A stretch of 64,000 nt of DNA from Xenorhabdus griffiniae (GTDB taxonomy: Bacteria; Pseudomonadota; Gammaproteobacteria; Enterobacterales; Enterobacteriaceae). Of this stretch, positions 41,958 through 51,849 are shown one piece after another; position 1 is the first letter of the stretch, and every line of letters begins with the position of its first letter. The position numbers were made by a program, and so were the translations under genes. Below the pieces are notes generated by a model, which worked only from the letters and a program-made list of their open reading frames with translations, did not search any database and had not been told where the DNA came from. Where the stretch lies: assembly GCF_001028135.1 (NCBI RefSeq), contig NZ_LDNM01000038.1, forward strand, positions 47,455-111,454. The letters run 5' to 3'.

Positions 41958-42422
41958 TTACTGCATGTGACTGTTGTTGGTATGGTTGCCAGTCGTGTTG
42001 ATATAAGTATCAGCACTCGGTTTACTGACCTGACGTTTTGAACGTGCTGGTGTCCAATCTAACGCCCCAATGCGCGCCAGATAAACCAAACCTGCCAATA
42101 ACACCAGAATGAAAATGCTTGCTTCGGCAAAGCCTAGCCAACCGCTCTCTTTGATTGAGACGGCCCATGCATACAGGTAAAGGACTTCAATGTCGAAGAT
42201 AACAAAGAACATGGCAACCAGATAAAACTTCGCCGACAGACGCAAACGTGCACTGCCGACAGAATCGATACCTGATTCATAAGGTACGTGTTTTGCTCTG
42301 GCTTTCGCCCTGCCCCCCATGAAGTACCCACCCAATAACATGAATGCGCACAAACCAAGAGCACCTATTAGAAAAACCGCGAATGCCCAGTGATGGGCCA
42401 AAATTCCAGTGGATGTCGACAT
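41958..42422 (-). CDS. nuoA: NADH-quinone oxidoreductase subunit A
   Basis: First gene of the operon. The 154-residue protein has three membrane helices and the conserved loop [20 protein letters not shown], then [15 protein letters not shown]. The C-terminal tail is slightly longer and more polar than in E. coli (147 residues). The operon promoter must lie in the 700 bp upstream, which in E. coli carries sites for ArcA, NarL, FNR and IHF; I cannot place them here with confidence. Confidence 0.97.
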   Translation of the reverse strand: MSTSTGILAHHWAFAVFLIGALGLCAFMLLGGYFMGGRAKARAKHVPYESGIDSVGSARLRLSAKFYLVAMFFVIFDIEVLYLYAWAVSIKESGWLGFAEASIFILVLLAGLVYLARIGALDWTPARSKRQVSKPSADTYINTTGNHTNNSHMQ

Positions 42423-43131
42423 ACTCGTTGCTTACTCATCAAAAGTGGTGTCAAAGTGTCTGCTCTTTTTGCCGGCAGTGTTGCACCACATCGATTCATG
42501 GGAAGGGATAACAACCAAATCTGAAACAATGCTAATCAATCTATCTTCTAGCTTGAGTCGTCTTGGTTTTTATTCCTCTCAACAAAATTTGCCATAACGG
42601 CAAAAGCACCTGCATTTTTATTTACAAACCACAAACCATTAATTAACGGATTGTGCTGGTATACCGCTAAAACGTGTCAGTCGTACAAAAAAACATCTTA
42701 CCGACATAACTAGTCTAACCGATAACTCGACTTTACTACATCATTATCGCAGGAAAAACCTGTCTTTCCACTGCGCTAATTGGGGTATTTTTATGATCAA
42801 GTGCACAATTTCATTGAAAAATATTCAACACTTGAATGTAATTTATTCAATTCTTAATAAATCGTTTCTAAAAAGAACGATTAAAGTGCGATAAGCGAAC
42901 CATTCCTGAAAATGGCTTTATTTTATCAAGTTAGGAAAATGAAATTTGTTAACACAGCAACATTCCCTTAACTAAAATTCGAAAGGTATAGGAAAATTAG
43001 TAGGGTATATTTCTTGTTAGAAATATCAGAAATGGAAATGGAAACTTGGGAGGATTATTAATAAGTCATTAGCAACAGGCTAATACTTCCATAAATAAAA
43101 TGGAAATATTAGCCTATAAAACACATAATAC
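42423..43131. other. Intergenic region: nuo promoter side and lrhA 3' end
   Basis: No gene is visible. It should contain the nuoA promoter and leader. The only clear structure is the hairpin after lrhA (43077-43115). The A/T-rich centre (42830-42960) has several A and T tracts that could be bent or bound by IHF or H-NS; this is a guess. Confidence 0.55.
43077..43115 (-). terminator. Hairpin downstream of lrhA
   Basis: Arms of 16 bp with one mismatch (AGGCTAATACTTCCAT / ATGGAAATATTAGCCT) and a 7-nt loop, starting 16 bp after the lrhA stop on the minus strand. It lacks a clear T run. Confidence 0.6.
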
Positions 43132-44124
43132 TTATTCGTCTATATTTTCAACGGAATTGTCATCAACTGATTCAGTTGATTTAATGGGTTCAATAACGTC
43201 GATAGATTCATCCATTTCGGCGGATTCATCGGATTCAACAGTTGTTACAGTATAAGGTGTTTTCTTATTTTCTATCGCATCAAAAACAGTCAGAACAGAT
43301 TCGTTCTGTTCGTTACTATTACGATATAAGAAGAATTGGATTTCCGGCAGACGTGGTAATCCTTCAATTTCACCTAAAATTCTCAGGTCCGCATTCTGCA
43401 TTTCCAGAGGGCGGGCGGTAATACCGACTTCCGCATTCACGGCCGCACGCACAGCGGACAAGGAAGCAGCTTCATACGCAATGCGCCATGAAATGCCGGC
43501 CATATCCAGCGTTTCCTGAGCGATCTGGCGGAAAGGATTAGTTTCATCCATCACAACCAACGGGATAGATTCGTTTGTCTGTAATTGGAAATCTGGTGCA
43601 CAGTGCCATAAGACAGGCGAAGAACGTAAGAGTGTTTTAGGATGGTGGTTGATTTTTGCTGTGGTTACTGCCAAATCAATCTCATGGTTATCCAACATGC
43701 TTTCGATAAACTGAGCGCGCTTAATGCGCACATCAACAGCCACACGTGGATAGACAGAGGCAATACGGTTCAATAAGAAAGGAAGCAGTGTATCAACAGC
43801 GTCATCTGATACACCTATTCTCAATTCACCGTCTGCATCATTGTAGGTTAATGATGCGGTTGCATCGTCATTGGCTCGCAGAATTTGGCGTGCGTAACCA
43901 AGAAGTTGAAGACCATGTTCGGTCAGAAGCTTATTACGGCCGTGACGAGCAAACAACTCTCTCCCCACGAGGTGTTCCAACCGCTGCATTTGCTGACTCA
44001 CAGCTGACTGCGTTCTAGAAACAGCTGCCGCTGCTGCTGCAAAAGTATTTAAGTCAGCAACAGCAACAAAAGTTCTTAGCAGATCGAGATCGAGGTTTAT
44101 TATCTGACGATTTGCATTTATCAT
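43132..44124 (-). CDS. lrhA: LysR-family regulator LrhA (HexA)
   Basis: LrhA (HexA, PecT) represses flagellar and exoenzyme genes in enterobacteria. In Photorhabdus and Xenorhabdus it controls symbiosis, motility and secondary metabolism. The 330-residue protein has an N-terminal winged helix-turn-helix (about 12-70, with FAAAAAAVSRTQSAVSQQMQ) and a LysR effector domain (about 95-290). It differs from E. coli LrhA (312 residues) in a C-terminal tail of about 40 residues very rich in Asp, Glu and Ser. It sits upstream of nuo and divergent from alaA, as in E. coli. Confidence 0.95.
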   Translation of the reverse strand: MINANRQIINLDLDLLRTFVAVADLNTFAAAAAAVSRTQSAVSQQMQRLEHLVGRELFARHGRNKLLTEHGLQLLGYARQILRANDDATASLTYNDADGELRIGVSDDAVDTLLPFLLNRIASVYPRVAVDVRIKRAQFIESMLDNHEIDLAVTTAKINHHPKTLLRSSPVLWHCAPDFQLQTNESIPLVVMDETNPFRQIAQETLDMAGISWRIAYEAASLSAVRAAVNAEVGITARPLEMQNADLRILGEIEGLPRLPEIQFFLYRNSNEQNESVLTVFDAIENKKTPYTVTTVESDESAEMDESIDVIEPIKSTESVDDNSVENIDE

Positions 44125-44919
44125 TGTTTATTCATCACTTTTTTTTGATTTTAATTACTAACTAACCTGGTGTTTTTACTTCAGCAGTATCAAATAAAAT
44201 AATACCGATTGTGACATTACTCTACTCTATTAAATAGGGCAAAGGTTTACTGCATTTTTTTACTATTTAAATCATCATGGGTTTTATTTTCTCCTTTCTT
44301 AACAAAATTTATGCAATCCCAAAATAAGTCTGAGATAAAACCCTATTTACATCACATAATCACGAATTTCCAGTACAAATATCCTTTTTCTGACTTGCTT
44401 CAAAGAATAACTTAATCTGAATCAGGAACACTTAACATTATCAGATAGTATTAGCATTTTTAATAAATTAACATTTTCACTGAATAGGCCCAGAAATGTT
44501 ATGGGTAAAAACTCAAAAAATTTATCAAAGTATCTGATGATAAAAACTTAAATTAACTTCAAGTCGATAACGATAAATTATAAGAATACATTATACAAAT
44601 CTTCTTACTTTTATTGACAATTTGGTGTTCCTGAAAAAAACGGCACATGTTCCCAGAAGCCCCGTCAAAATGCCATCTCCTGCCAACTAAAAACTCGCCA
44701 TTATGCAAATTTTAATTCCAATTTAACACATATGATTGAAATAAAACACCAATAAAAGACAATAATTCAGAGAGCAAACTGATTCATTTATTCTTAAAAC
44801 AACCATTTTAACCAAAGATATCAGAGCCTCTTCAAAATACAGACTGAGAAGAGTACATTGATCATCACACTTTTTATGCCGGGTTAATATCCATTTCGCC
44901 AAAGAGGTCGAGGCACCCT
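44125..44919. other. Long AT-rich divergent region between lrhA and alaA
   Basis: About 795 bp with no supported gene. It must hold the lrhA and alaA promoters. GAGGTC precedes alaA by about twelve bases. I saw no clear operator; its length suggests complex control of lrhA. Confidence 0.55.
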
Positions 44920-46134
44920 ATGTTTTCCATTAATAAATCCAGTAAATTAGATAATGTCTGCTATGACATTCGAGGGAATACCCTTAAAGAAGCTAAACGA
45001 CTCGAAGAAGAAGGTAATAAGGTACTGAAACTAAACATTGGTAATCCGGCACCATTCGGATTTGAAGCGCCTGATGAAATTTTAGTTGATGTTATCCGTA
45101 ATCTGCCAACAGCCCAGGGTTACTCTGATTCAAAAGGGTTGTATTCAGCGCGTAAAGCCATCATGCAGCATTATCAAGCCAGAAATATGCTGGATGTTAC
45201 CGTTGAAGATATCTTTATCGGTAATGGTGTTTCTGAACTTATCGTTCAATCCATGCAGGCCCTGCTGAATACCGGCGACGAAATGTTGGTTCCTGCGCCT
45301 GACTACCCTCTCTGGACTGCGGCAGTATCACTTTCCAGCGGCAATGCCGTCCACTATCTATGTGATGAGCAACAGGGCTGGTTTCCTGACTTAGACGACA
45401 TACGCCGTAAAATTACCCCGCGTACTCGTGGTATCGTTATTATTAACCCGAATAACCCAACCGGCGCGGTCTATAGCAAAGAGTTGTTGCTGGAAATAGT
45501 AGAAATCGCCCGCCAGCATAATCTGATTATCTTTTCTGACGAAATTTACGACAAAATCCTCTACGATGATGCCCAGCACCACCCCATTGCAGCATTAGCG
45601 CCTGATCTTTTTACCGTTACTTTTAATGGTCTGTCCAAAACCTATCGCGTTGCCGGTTTCCGTCAGGGCTGGATGATCCTGAACGGCCCTAAAAAGCAGG
45701 CCAGGGATTATATTGAAGGATTAGAAATGCTGGCATCAATGCGCCTTTGTGCCAATGTGCCAATGCAGCACGCAATCCAAACAGCATTAGGTGGTTATCA
45801 AAGCATCAGTGAATTTATTTTCCCAGGTGGCCGGCTCTATGAACAGCGCAACCGTGCATGGGAGCTGATTAACCAGATCCCAGGGATTTCCTGTGTGAAA
45901 CCTATGGGTGCTCTCTATATGTTCCCGAAAATAGACAGCAAACGTTTCAATATTTATGATGACCAAAAAATGGTCCTCGATCTCTTATTACAGGAAAAAG
46001 TTTTACTGGTTCAGGGCACCGCATTTAACTGGCCAGATCCTGACCATTTCCGCATTGTTACACTGCCACATGTCGCTGACTTACAAATAGCAATTGAAAA
46101 ATTTGCCCGGTTTATCGGTAACTACCGCCAATAA
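44920..46134 (+). CDS. alaA: Glutamate-pyruvate aminotransferase AlaA (YfbQ)
   Basis: Makes alanine from pyruvate and glutamate. It is a 404-residue fold type I PLP enzyme (E. coli 405). Recognisable are INPNNPTGAVY (substrate and cofactor region), FSDEIYDKILYD with the PLP-contacting Asp and Tyr, the Schiff-base Lys240 in NGLSKTYRVAGFRQGW, and the C-terminal FRIVTLPH. It lies divergent from lrhA and 227 bp upstream of yfbR, with an inverted repeat between. Confidence 0.95.
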   Translation: MFSINKSSKLDNVCYDIRGNTLKEAKRLEEEGNKVLKLNIGNPAPFGFEAPDEILVDVIRNLPTAQGYSDSKGLYSARKAIMQHYQARNMLDVTVEDIFIGNGVSELIVQSMQALLNTGDEMLVPAPDYPLWTAAVSLSSGNAVHYLCDEQQGWFPDLDDIRRKITPRTRGIVIINPNNPTGAVYSKELLLEIVEIARQHNLIIFSDEIYDKILYDDAQHHPIAALAPDLFTVTFNGLSKTYRVAGFRQGWMILNGPKKQARDYIEGLEMLASMRLCANVPMQHAIQTALGGYQSISEFIFPGGRLYEQRNRAWELINQIPGISCVKPMGALYMFPKIDSKRFNIYDDQKMVLDLLLQEKVLLVQGTAFNWPDPDHFRIVTLPHVADLQIAIEKFARFIGNYRQ

Positions 46135-46158
46135 CCATAACCTTTACCATTAAAGCTA

Positions 46159-46188
46159 ATCCCATTAATATTAACAAATTAATGGGAT
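46159..46188. terminator. Inverted repeat after alaA
   Basis: Perfect 11-bp arms ATCCCATTAAT / ATTAATGGGAT with an 8-nt loop, 24 bp after the alaA stop. It is followed by ACCCC, not T, so it may be an mRNA-stabilising or Rho-linked structure. Confidence 0.5.
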
Positions 46189-46361
46189 ACCCCTTCTCTG
46201 AGATAAATACTTATTTCTTACTTACCGCTATTTTTCCATAAATGAATTTTCCGCGAGTGAACATTCCCGTCGTTTTTCAAGTTATTGATACTCCGCTCAC
46301 AATTAATCATATTATTCCGCTACAATTTTGCTACAAATTAATCGGATACAAAGAGGAAATT

Positions 46362-46943
46362 ATGAGTCATTTTTTCGCCCAATTATCCCGCCTAAAATTA
46401 ATTAGCCGTTGGCCTCTTATGCGAAATGTGCGCACAGAAAATGTTTCAGAACACAGTTTGCAGGTTGCTTTTGTCGCACACGCTTTGGCAATCATCAAAA
46501 ACCGTAAATTCAACGGCAATGTTAATCCTGAACGGATCGCCCTGTTGGCCATGTATCACGATGCCAGCGAAGTCATCACCGGGGATTTGCCAACACCCAT
46601 TAAGTACTACAACCCCCAAATTGCCCATGAATATAAGAAAATAGAAAAAATAGCCCAACAAAAATTATTGGATATGTTACCGACTGAATTACAGGATGAT
46701 TTTCGCACCATCCTGGATGAGCATCTCCATAGTGAAGAAGAAATCCATATTATCAAGCAAGCTGATGCATTATGTGCTTACTTGAAATGTCTGGAGGAAC
46801 TCTCAGCAGGCAATACTGAATTCAATCAAGCCAAAAAACGATTGGATAAGACACTGGCAGAACGTCGCAGTGAAGAAATGGATTATTTTATTGCTGTGTT
46901 TGTACCGAGTTTCAGCCTCTCCCTCGATGAAATCAGCTCATAA
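46362..46943 (+). CDS. yfbR: 5'-Deoxynucleotidase YfbR
   Basis: YfbR removes phosphate from deoxynucleoside 5'-monophosphates. It is a 193-residue HD-domain protein (E. coli 199): metal ligands lie in SEHSLQVAF (His), the MYHDASE motif (His-Asp) and [12 protein letters not shown] (Asp). The frame is open from 46242, but GAGGAAATT directly before the ATG at 46362 and alignment with YfbR fix the start there. Confidence 0.94.
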   Translation: MSHFFAQLSRLKLISRWPLMRNVRTENVSEHSLQVAFVAHALAIIKNRKFNGNVNPERIALLAMYHDASEVITGDLPTPIKYYNPQIAHEYKKIEKIAQQKLLDMLPTELQDDFRTILDEHLHSEEEIHIIKQADALCAYLKCLEELSAGNTEFNQAKKRLDKTLAERRSEEMDYFIAVFVPSFSLSLDEISS

Positions 46944-46967
46944 ATATTATCCGACTCTAATCATAAC

Positions 46968-46992
46968 GCAGCTCCCTGCCATACGGAGCTGC
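46968..46992. terminator. Hairpin between convergent yfbR and yfbS
   Basis: Perfect 8-bp stem GCAGCTCC / GGAGCTGC with a 9-nt loop, 25 bp after the yfbR stop and just before the yfbS stop. No T run follows. Confidence 0.5.
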
Positions 46993-47004
46993 CCGATAGA
47001 AACA

Positions 47005-48834
47005 TTAAAATGGAAAAAGTATTGGGATCACCGCAACACTAATCCCCATCACAATTAACGTAAAAGGTACGCCAAGTTTCACGAAATCGGCAAACTGATA
47101 TCCCCCCGGCCCCAGTACCAATGTATTAACGGGAGATGATACCGGTGTCATAAATGCTGCCGAAGCCGCCACACCAATAATCATCGCAAAGGGCAAGGGA
47201 GAAACAGCCATCTCATTCGCCGCCGCAATCGCAATCGGCGCCATTAGCACGGCTGTCGCAGTATTGGAAATAAACAACCCTATCATGGCGCAAAGTACAA
47301 ACAGGCTCACCAACATCACCCGTGGTCCCATATTACCTGCGATATCCATCAATCCCCGGACAATGAGATCAATGCCTCCCGTCTTCTGCAATGCCAGCGC
47401 AAAAGGCATCATGCCAACAATCAAAATAATGCTCGGCCAGTGAATGGAACGATAAGCACTTTCCATATCAATACAGCGGAATTTTCCCATGAGCAGGCAG
47501 GCAATTAACGCGGCAATAAAATTCGGAATTTCATTGGTCAGCATCAGGGCAACCATCAGGGCAAGGCAGAATAAAGCATGAGGAGCCTGTGAGGCAGCAG
47601 GAGCCGCACTTTCTACTTCAACAGGCAGATTTAGCACAATAAAATCAGGGGATTTTGTTTTTAACGCGATGATCAATTTCCAATCGCCAATTAACAGCAG
47701 GGTATCACCGAGCAACAAAGGTTCATCCACTAACTTCCCTTCTAACGCTTTTCCCCCGCGACGGATCCCCACGACATTGAGACCATAACGGGTGCGAAAT
47801 TTCATATCACGCAATGATTGTCCCAAAAGTTCGGACTCAGGGAGCACTGAAACCTCAGCCATGCCAACATTACGCGAGTGCCCGGAAAAATATTCCCCAC
47901 GCAATACCATCGGTTCTAGCTGTTGCTCACGGCAAAATTCCCGTAAATCAATATCACTATCCGACATATCCACCAGCAAGACATCCTGCCTCTGCAATTC
48001 CATATCTCCAGTGGCAGCCACCATCACCCGACGGAATTTACGCCAACGTTCAATACCAATGACATTGGCACCATAACGGGCGCGCAGCCCTAATTCATCC
48101 AATGTGTGTCCAACCAGAGGTGAACCTTGACGGATAGTCAGACGACGAGCACGACCCGACAATTTATAATCACGTATCAAACCACGAAATGTCCGGTGAT
48201 AACGCTCGTCCGCTGTCTGGTGGTTTGCTCCCCCTAGCCAGCGACGCACGACTAACATATAAACCACGCCAGCCATTAACACGAATATGCCGATCGGTGT
48301 AATGGAGAAGAAATCAAACCCCCGCAGACCTTCGCGCACCAACTCACTATTGACGACCATATTGGGTGGCGTTGCCACCAGGGTCATCATGCCACTGATC
48401 AAACCGGCAAAGCCCAATGGCATCATCAATCGCCCCGGAGAGGTTTTCATTCTGGCGGCCACGCTCAGGACAACAGGGATAAATATTGCCACAACCCCCG
48501 TAGAACTCATGAATGCCCCCAGTCCGGCAACGGATAACATTAACCAAACCAACATCTTGGTTTCACTGTTACCCGCGACACGAACCAGCCAGTCTCCCAT
48601 CTGATAAGCAACCCCGGTTCTCACCAACCCTTCGCCAATAACAAACAGGGCAGCAATCAACAATACATTGGGATCACTAAAACCGACAGTAGCTTCACTT
48701 AACGTCAGTGTGCCACTCAAGACAAATGCGATGATCAGCAATAAAGCCACAACATCCATTCTGACTTTATTAGTGGTGAAAAGCACAATGGCTATCAATA
48801 GCAGGGTTAATACCCACAACAGTTCGCTATTCAA
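47005..48834 (-). CDS. yfbS: YfbS, DASS/SLC13-family transporter with two RCK_C domains
   Basis: Predicted inner-membrane anion transporter; the substrate is unknown. The 609-residue protein has a first group of membrane helices (about 1-200), two TrkA-C (RCK_C) cytoplasmic domains (about 205-375, including [14 protein letters not shown] and [14 protein letters not shown]), then a second membrane half with [17 protein letters not shown] and [22 protein letters not shown]. The start is TTG at 48834: GAGG lies five bases upstream and the first residues (M-N-S-E-L-L-W-V-L) match E. coli YfbS (610 residues). In-frame TTGs at 48852 and 48849 are alternatives. Confidence 0.92.
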   Translation of the reverse strand: MNSELLWVLTLLLIAIVLFTTNKVRMDVVALLLIIAFVLSGTLTLSEATVGFSDPNVLLIAALFVIGEGLVRTGVAYQMGDWLVRVAGNSETKMLVWLMLSVAGLGAFMSSTGVVAIFIPVVLSVAARMKTSPGRLMMPLGFAGLISGMMTLVATPPNMVVNSELVREGLRGFDFFSITPIGIFVLMAGVVYMLVVRRWLGGANHQTADERYHRTFRGLIRDYKLSGRARRLTIRQGSPLVGHTLDELGLRARYGANVIGIERWRKFRRVMVAATGDMELQRQDVLLVDMSDSDIDLREFCREQQLEPMVLRGEYFSGHSRNVGMAEVSVLPESELLGQSLRDMKFRTRYGLNVVGIRRGGKALEGKLVDEPLLLGDTLLLIGDWKLIIALKTKSPDFIVLNLPVEVESAAPAASQAPHALFCLALMVALMLTNEIPNFIAALIACLLMGKFRCIDMESAYRSIHWPSIILIVGMMPFALALQKTGGIDLIVRGLMDIAGNMGPRVMLVSLFVLCAMIGLFISNTATAVLMAPIAIAAANEMAVSPLPFAMIIGVAASAAFMTPVSSPVNTLVLGPGGYQFADFVKLGVPFTLIVMGISVAVIPILFPF

Positions 48835-48997
48835 TCTGGCCTCTATCAACAATACCTTTCAAATATGACTCTCCGCACGACCAATCTGCTCATAAGCAGA
48901 CTGGCTATCTATCAAAAGCCTACAGGTACAAACGTTAACAAAGTCAGTAAGCCATGTTTCTCAGAGAAAATCCCTCGTTCTGATCAAGGAACTGGTA

Positions 48998-49102
48998 TAT
49001 ACCCATCCAACTTCAAGATGCGTGTTATATTTCCCCGCGCAGCGGGGAAATATAAGGCCTCGCGTCGTCCTGCGGATTGCAACGTGAAGTTTATCGCGTA
49101 TA
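48998..49102 (+). repeat. Dispersed palindromic repeat, copy B (longest)
   Basis: Runs from TATACCCATCCAACTTCAAG through the central palindrome TTTCCCCGCGCAGCGGGGAA, the block AAGGCCTCGCGTCGTCC, and ends AACGTGAAGTTTATCGCGTA-TA. Its outer ends TATAC and GTATA are inverted. The right end supplies the last codons and stop of yfbT. Confidence 0.9.
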
Positions 49103-49750
49103 AATCGAGACATAACTGCCTGATTTAACAATTTCAATATCTTCCAGATTATTAATTGTCAAATGGATTTCATCGCGGCGTGGAATATCCGGGGAATCGT
49201 GGACCACAACAACCTGACAGCCCGCATCCAGCCCAGCATGGATCCCCGCAGCAGCGTCTTCAAACACCACACACTCCTCCGGCAATAATCCCAGTTTCTC
49301 AGCCCCCAACAAATAAGGCTCAGGATTTGGTTTTCCATTTGTAACAGACTCTGCCGTCACCCAATGAGCAGGTTCCGGTAATTCCGCTACTTTATGACGC
49401 GCAGAAGCAAGCGGAACCGTTCCCGATGTCACAATGGCCCACGGAATATCCAGCGCATTCAGCTTATCAATCAGGGCGATAGCACCCGGTAAAGCTGTAA
49501 TGCCTGCCGTATCTTCTGTTTCAATTTTTTCAATCCATTTGAAAGTGCCGGCGATCTCCTCTTCACTCGCATCTGGCATAAAATGCCGGAGAGATAATAT
49601 CGCCGGCGTGCCATGAACATAGTTCAGCACTTCATCCCTATCGATACCCATTTTATCGGCAAACTGAATCCAGGCCCGCTCAACCACAGGCAATGAATCA
49701 ATCAGAGTACCATCCAAATCGAATAAAAAACCTCTACATTTCAGAACCAA
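49091..49750 (-). CDS. yfbT: Sugar phosphatase YfbT (HxpA-type HAD hydrolase)
   Basis: A 219-residue HAD-superfamily phosphatase with broad activity on sugar phosphates in E. coli. Motif I is FLFDLDGTL (Asp11 nucleophile, Asp13), the small cap domain follows, motif II is AIVTSG, motif III the Lys in GKPNPEPYLLGA, and motif IV VVFEDAAAG. The start is TTG with AAAGGAG six bases upstream. The C terminus (about V-S-I-Y-T-R and stop) is encoded by the end of a dispersed repeat, so the original tail may have been replaced. Confidence 0.92.
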   Translation of the reverse strand: MVLKCRGFLFDLDGTLIDSLPVVERAWIQFADKMGIDRDEVLNYVHGTPAILSLRHFMPDASEEEIAGTFKWIEKIETEDTAGITALPGAIALIDKLNALDIPWAIVTSGTVPLASARHKVAELPEPAHWVTAESVTNGKPNPEPYLLGAEKLGLLPEECVVFEDAAAGIHAGLDAGCQVVVVHDSPDIPRRDEIHLTINNLEDIEIVKSGSYVSIYTR

Positions 49751-49827
49751 ATCCGACTCCTTTAAACATCATTATTTGTTAATCATTATGTGATAATAAA
49801 ATACTTACTCCACATAATTCCTATGGA

Positions 49828-50283
49828 TTAAATATCATCAATAAAAGAGTTGTCCAATTGCTTAAAAGCCCGTTTAAGCAATTCAGCCAATGAAAAGTAG
49901 GTCGGGACACTTTCTATTGGTGCCATTGCAATACCTGCCTGAGCAAATTTTTCCCGAATTTCATAAAACCAATGCAATAATTTTTCCGGTAATGGTGTCG
50001 CCGCACGTTTTCCCAGCCACCATAATCCCTGTAATGGCAAACTACAGGCAAACAGTGCCGTTGCCACCGATGGTCCCAATTGCCCCCCCAGAGCGATTTG
50101 CCATGTCAAAGTAAAAATTGCCAATGGCGGCATAAACCGAATACCAAAGCGAGTCGCCTTAATCACACGATTCTCAGGAAAAACCGGCGCAAGTTGCTTT
50201 TCCAATGGCCAGGTTTTCAAATATTGCTGTCCTAATTGCATACGCTTGAACCAACCCTGGCTAACAGGCGGTGTCGTGTTCAT
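49828..50283 (-). CDS. yfbV: Membrane protein YfbV (UPF0208)
   Basis: A 151-residue inner-membrane protein, the same length as E. coli YfbV, which has been linked to chromosome (Ter) organisation. It carries the conserved [20 protein letters not shown], two membrane helices (about 45-66 and 70-90), and the C-terminal [16 protein letters not shown]. Start choice: adjacent ATGs at 50286 and 50283; GAGG is five bases from the second, which also gives the family length. It is divergent from ackA. Confidence 0.92.
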   Translation of the reverse strand: MNTTPPVSQGWFKRMQLGQQYLKTWPLEKQLAPVFPENRVIKATRFGIRFMPPLAIFTLTWQIALGGQLGPSVATALFACSLPLQGLWWLGKRAATPLPEKLLHWFYEIREKFAQAGIAMAPIESVPTYFSLAELLKRAFKQLDNSFIDDI

Positions 50284-50334
50284 CATGACCTCAATCAATT
50301 AAAGGTATAGTTTTTAAAAAATCCCTACAAAAGA

Positions 50335-50361
50335 CAAAATCTTTTTTGTAGTATTAATCCT
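50335..50361. promoter_or_regulatory. Inverted repeat in the yfbV-ackA divergent region
   Basis: CTACAAAAGA and TCTTTTTTGTAG form A/T-rich arms around CAAAA, 50 bp upstream of yfbV. It could be an operator or an accidental A/T palindrome. The rest of the 260-bp region shows no clear site. Confidence 0.25.
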
Positions 50362-50546
50362 ATTAAGTATATTTTGTCTTTATTGCTAGCAAACGGTATC
50401 CTACACAGACTTTTATGTTGTTGCAGTAGCAAAACAGGAATTTTGCCCTTTTTCGCAACAATTGGGTTCGGTTTGTTAACAAATTATTTTATTTTTAACA
50501 TTGTTCTTATTTAAGATTAGATCACAACAAGATAATAGGTATTTCC

Positions 50547-51749
50547 ATGTCAAGTAAGCTGGTACTGGTTCTTAATTGCGGTAGCTCCTCCCTGAAATTC
50601 GCTATCATCGATCCTACCAATGGTGAAGAATATCTTTCTGGTTTAGCCGAGTGCTTTGGCCTGCCTGAAGCCCGTATTAAATGGAAAATGGATGGTGCGA
50701 AAAACGAAGCTGCCTTAGGTGCCGGCGCAGCACACAGCGAAGCACTGAACTTCATTGTTAATACTCTCCTGGCTGAAAAGCCAGAACTCTCTGCACAAAT
50801 CTCAGCCATCGGTCACCGTATTGTTCATGGTGGTGAGAAGTTCACTTCTTCCGTGGTTATCACCGATGAAGTTATCGCAGGCATTGAAGCGGCTATTCCA
50901 TTTGCACCACTGCACAACCCGGCTCACCTGATCGGTATTGCTGAAGCGAAAAAAGCGTTCCCTCATCTGCTTGAGAAAAATATTGCCGTATTTGATACCG
51001 CATTCCACCAGACCATGCCTGAAGAAGCCTACCTGTACGCACTGCCTTACAACCTGTACAAAGAGCATGGCATCCGTCGTTACGGTGCACATGGTACCAG
51101 CCATTTCTATGTTTCCCGTGAAGCAGCCAAGATGCTGAACAAACCCGTTGAAGCACTGAATGTCATCACTTGCCACCTAGGCAACGGTGGTTCTGTTTCT
51201 GCCATTGTCAACGGCCAGTGTGTTGATACTTCTATGGGACTGACCCCACTGGAAGGTCTGGTCATGGGAACCCGCAGTGGTGATATCGATCCCGCTATCG
51301 TATTCCACCTGCACGATGCCATGGGTATGAGCATTGCTCAGATCAACACCCTGCTGACCAAAGAGTCTGGTTTCTTAGGTCTGACCGAAGTCACCAGCGA
51401 TTGCCGTTATGTAGAAGACAACTACGAAACCAAAGCTGACGCGAAACGTGCTATGGATGTTTACTGCCACCGTCTGGCTAAATACATCGGTGCATACAGC
51501 GCATTGATGGAAGGTCGTCTGGACGCCATTATCTTCACGGGTGGCATCGGTGAAAACTCCGCGCTGGTTCGTGAACTGACCATGAAGAAAGTGGCACTGC
51601 TGGGCTTTGAATATGATCACGAGCGTAACCTTGCTGCTCGCTTTGGCAAGTCAGGCGTTATCACGACAGATAACAGCCGCCCTGCGCTGGTTATCCCAAC
51701 CAATGAAGAATTGGTGATTGCTCAGGATTCAGCACAGCTGACCGCATAA
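50547..51749 (+). CDS. ackA: Acetate kinase AckA
   Basis: Interconverts acetyl phosphate plus ADP and acetate plus ATP in the cytoplasm. The 400-residue protein is the E. coli length, with the N-terminal [36 protein letters not shown], the nucleotide-binding [12 protein letters not shown] and FTGGIGENS. Acetyl phosphate can also phosphorylate response regulators such as RcsB, encoded in this window. It is followed by pta after 100 bp. Confidence 0.97.
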   Translation: MSSKLVLVLNCGSSSLKFAIIDPTNGEEYLSGLAECFGLPEARIKWKMDGAKNEAALGAGAAHSEALNFIVNTLLAEKPELSAQISAIGHRIVHGGEKFTSSVVITDEVIAGIEAAIPFAPLHNPAHLIGIAEAKKAFPHLLEKNIAVFDTAFHQTMPEEAYLYALPYNLYKEHGIRRYGAHGTSHFYVSREAAKMLNKPVEALNVITCHLGNGGSVSAIVNGQCVDTSMGLTPLEGLVMGTRSGDIDPAIVFHLHDAMGMSIAQINTLLTKESGFLGLTEVTSDCRYVEDNYETKADAKRAMDVYCHRLAKYIGAYSALMEGRLDAIIFTGGIGENSALVRELTMKKVALLGFEYDHERNLAARFGKSGVITTDNSRPALVIPTNEELVIAQDSAQLTA

Positions 51750-51849
51750 TCAGATGATTTTAGAACCGCCGGCATTGCTGGCGGTGTTCACGAAGATATC
51801 ACACTGAGTCATATTTATTGACTGACGAGCAACCGTTAAAGAGGTTTCC

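Noticed and set aside
44578..44595. RcsB box upstream of lrhA (TAAGAATA...)
   Set aside because: Only the left half resembles the RcsAB consensus; the right half does not, so it is probably chance in A/T-rich DNA.
48998..49102. CRISPR repeat or insertion-sequence end
   Set aside because: The palindromic units are single and dispersed, with no regular spacers and no transposase; a REP or MITE-like element fits better.
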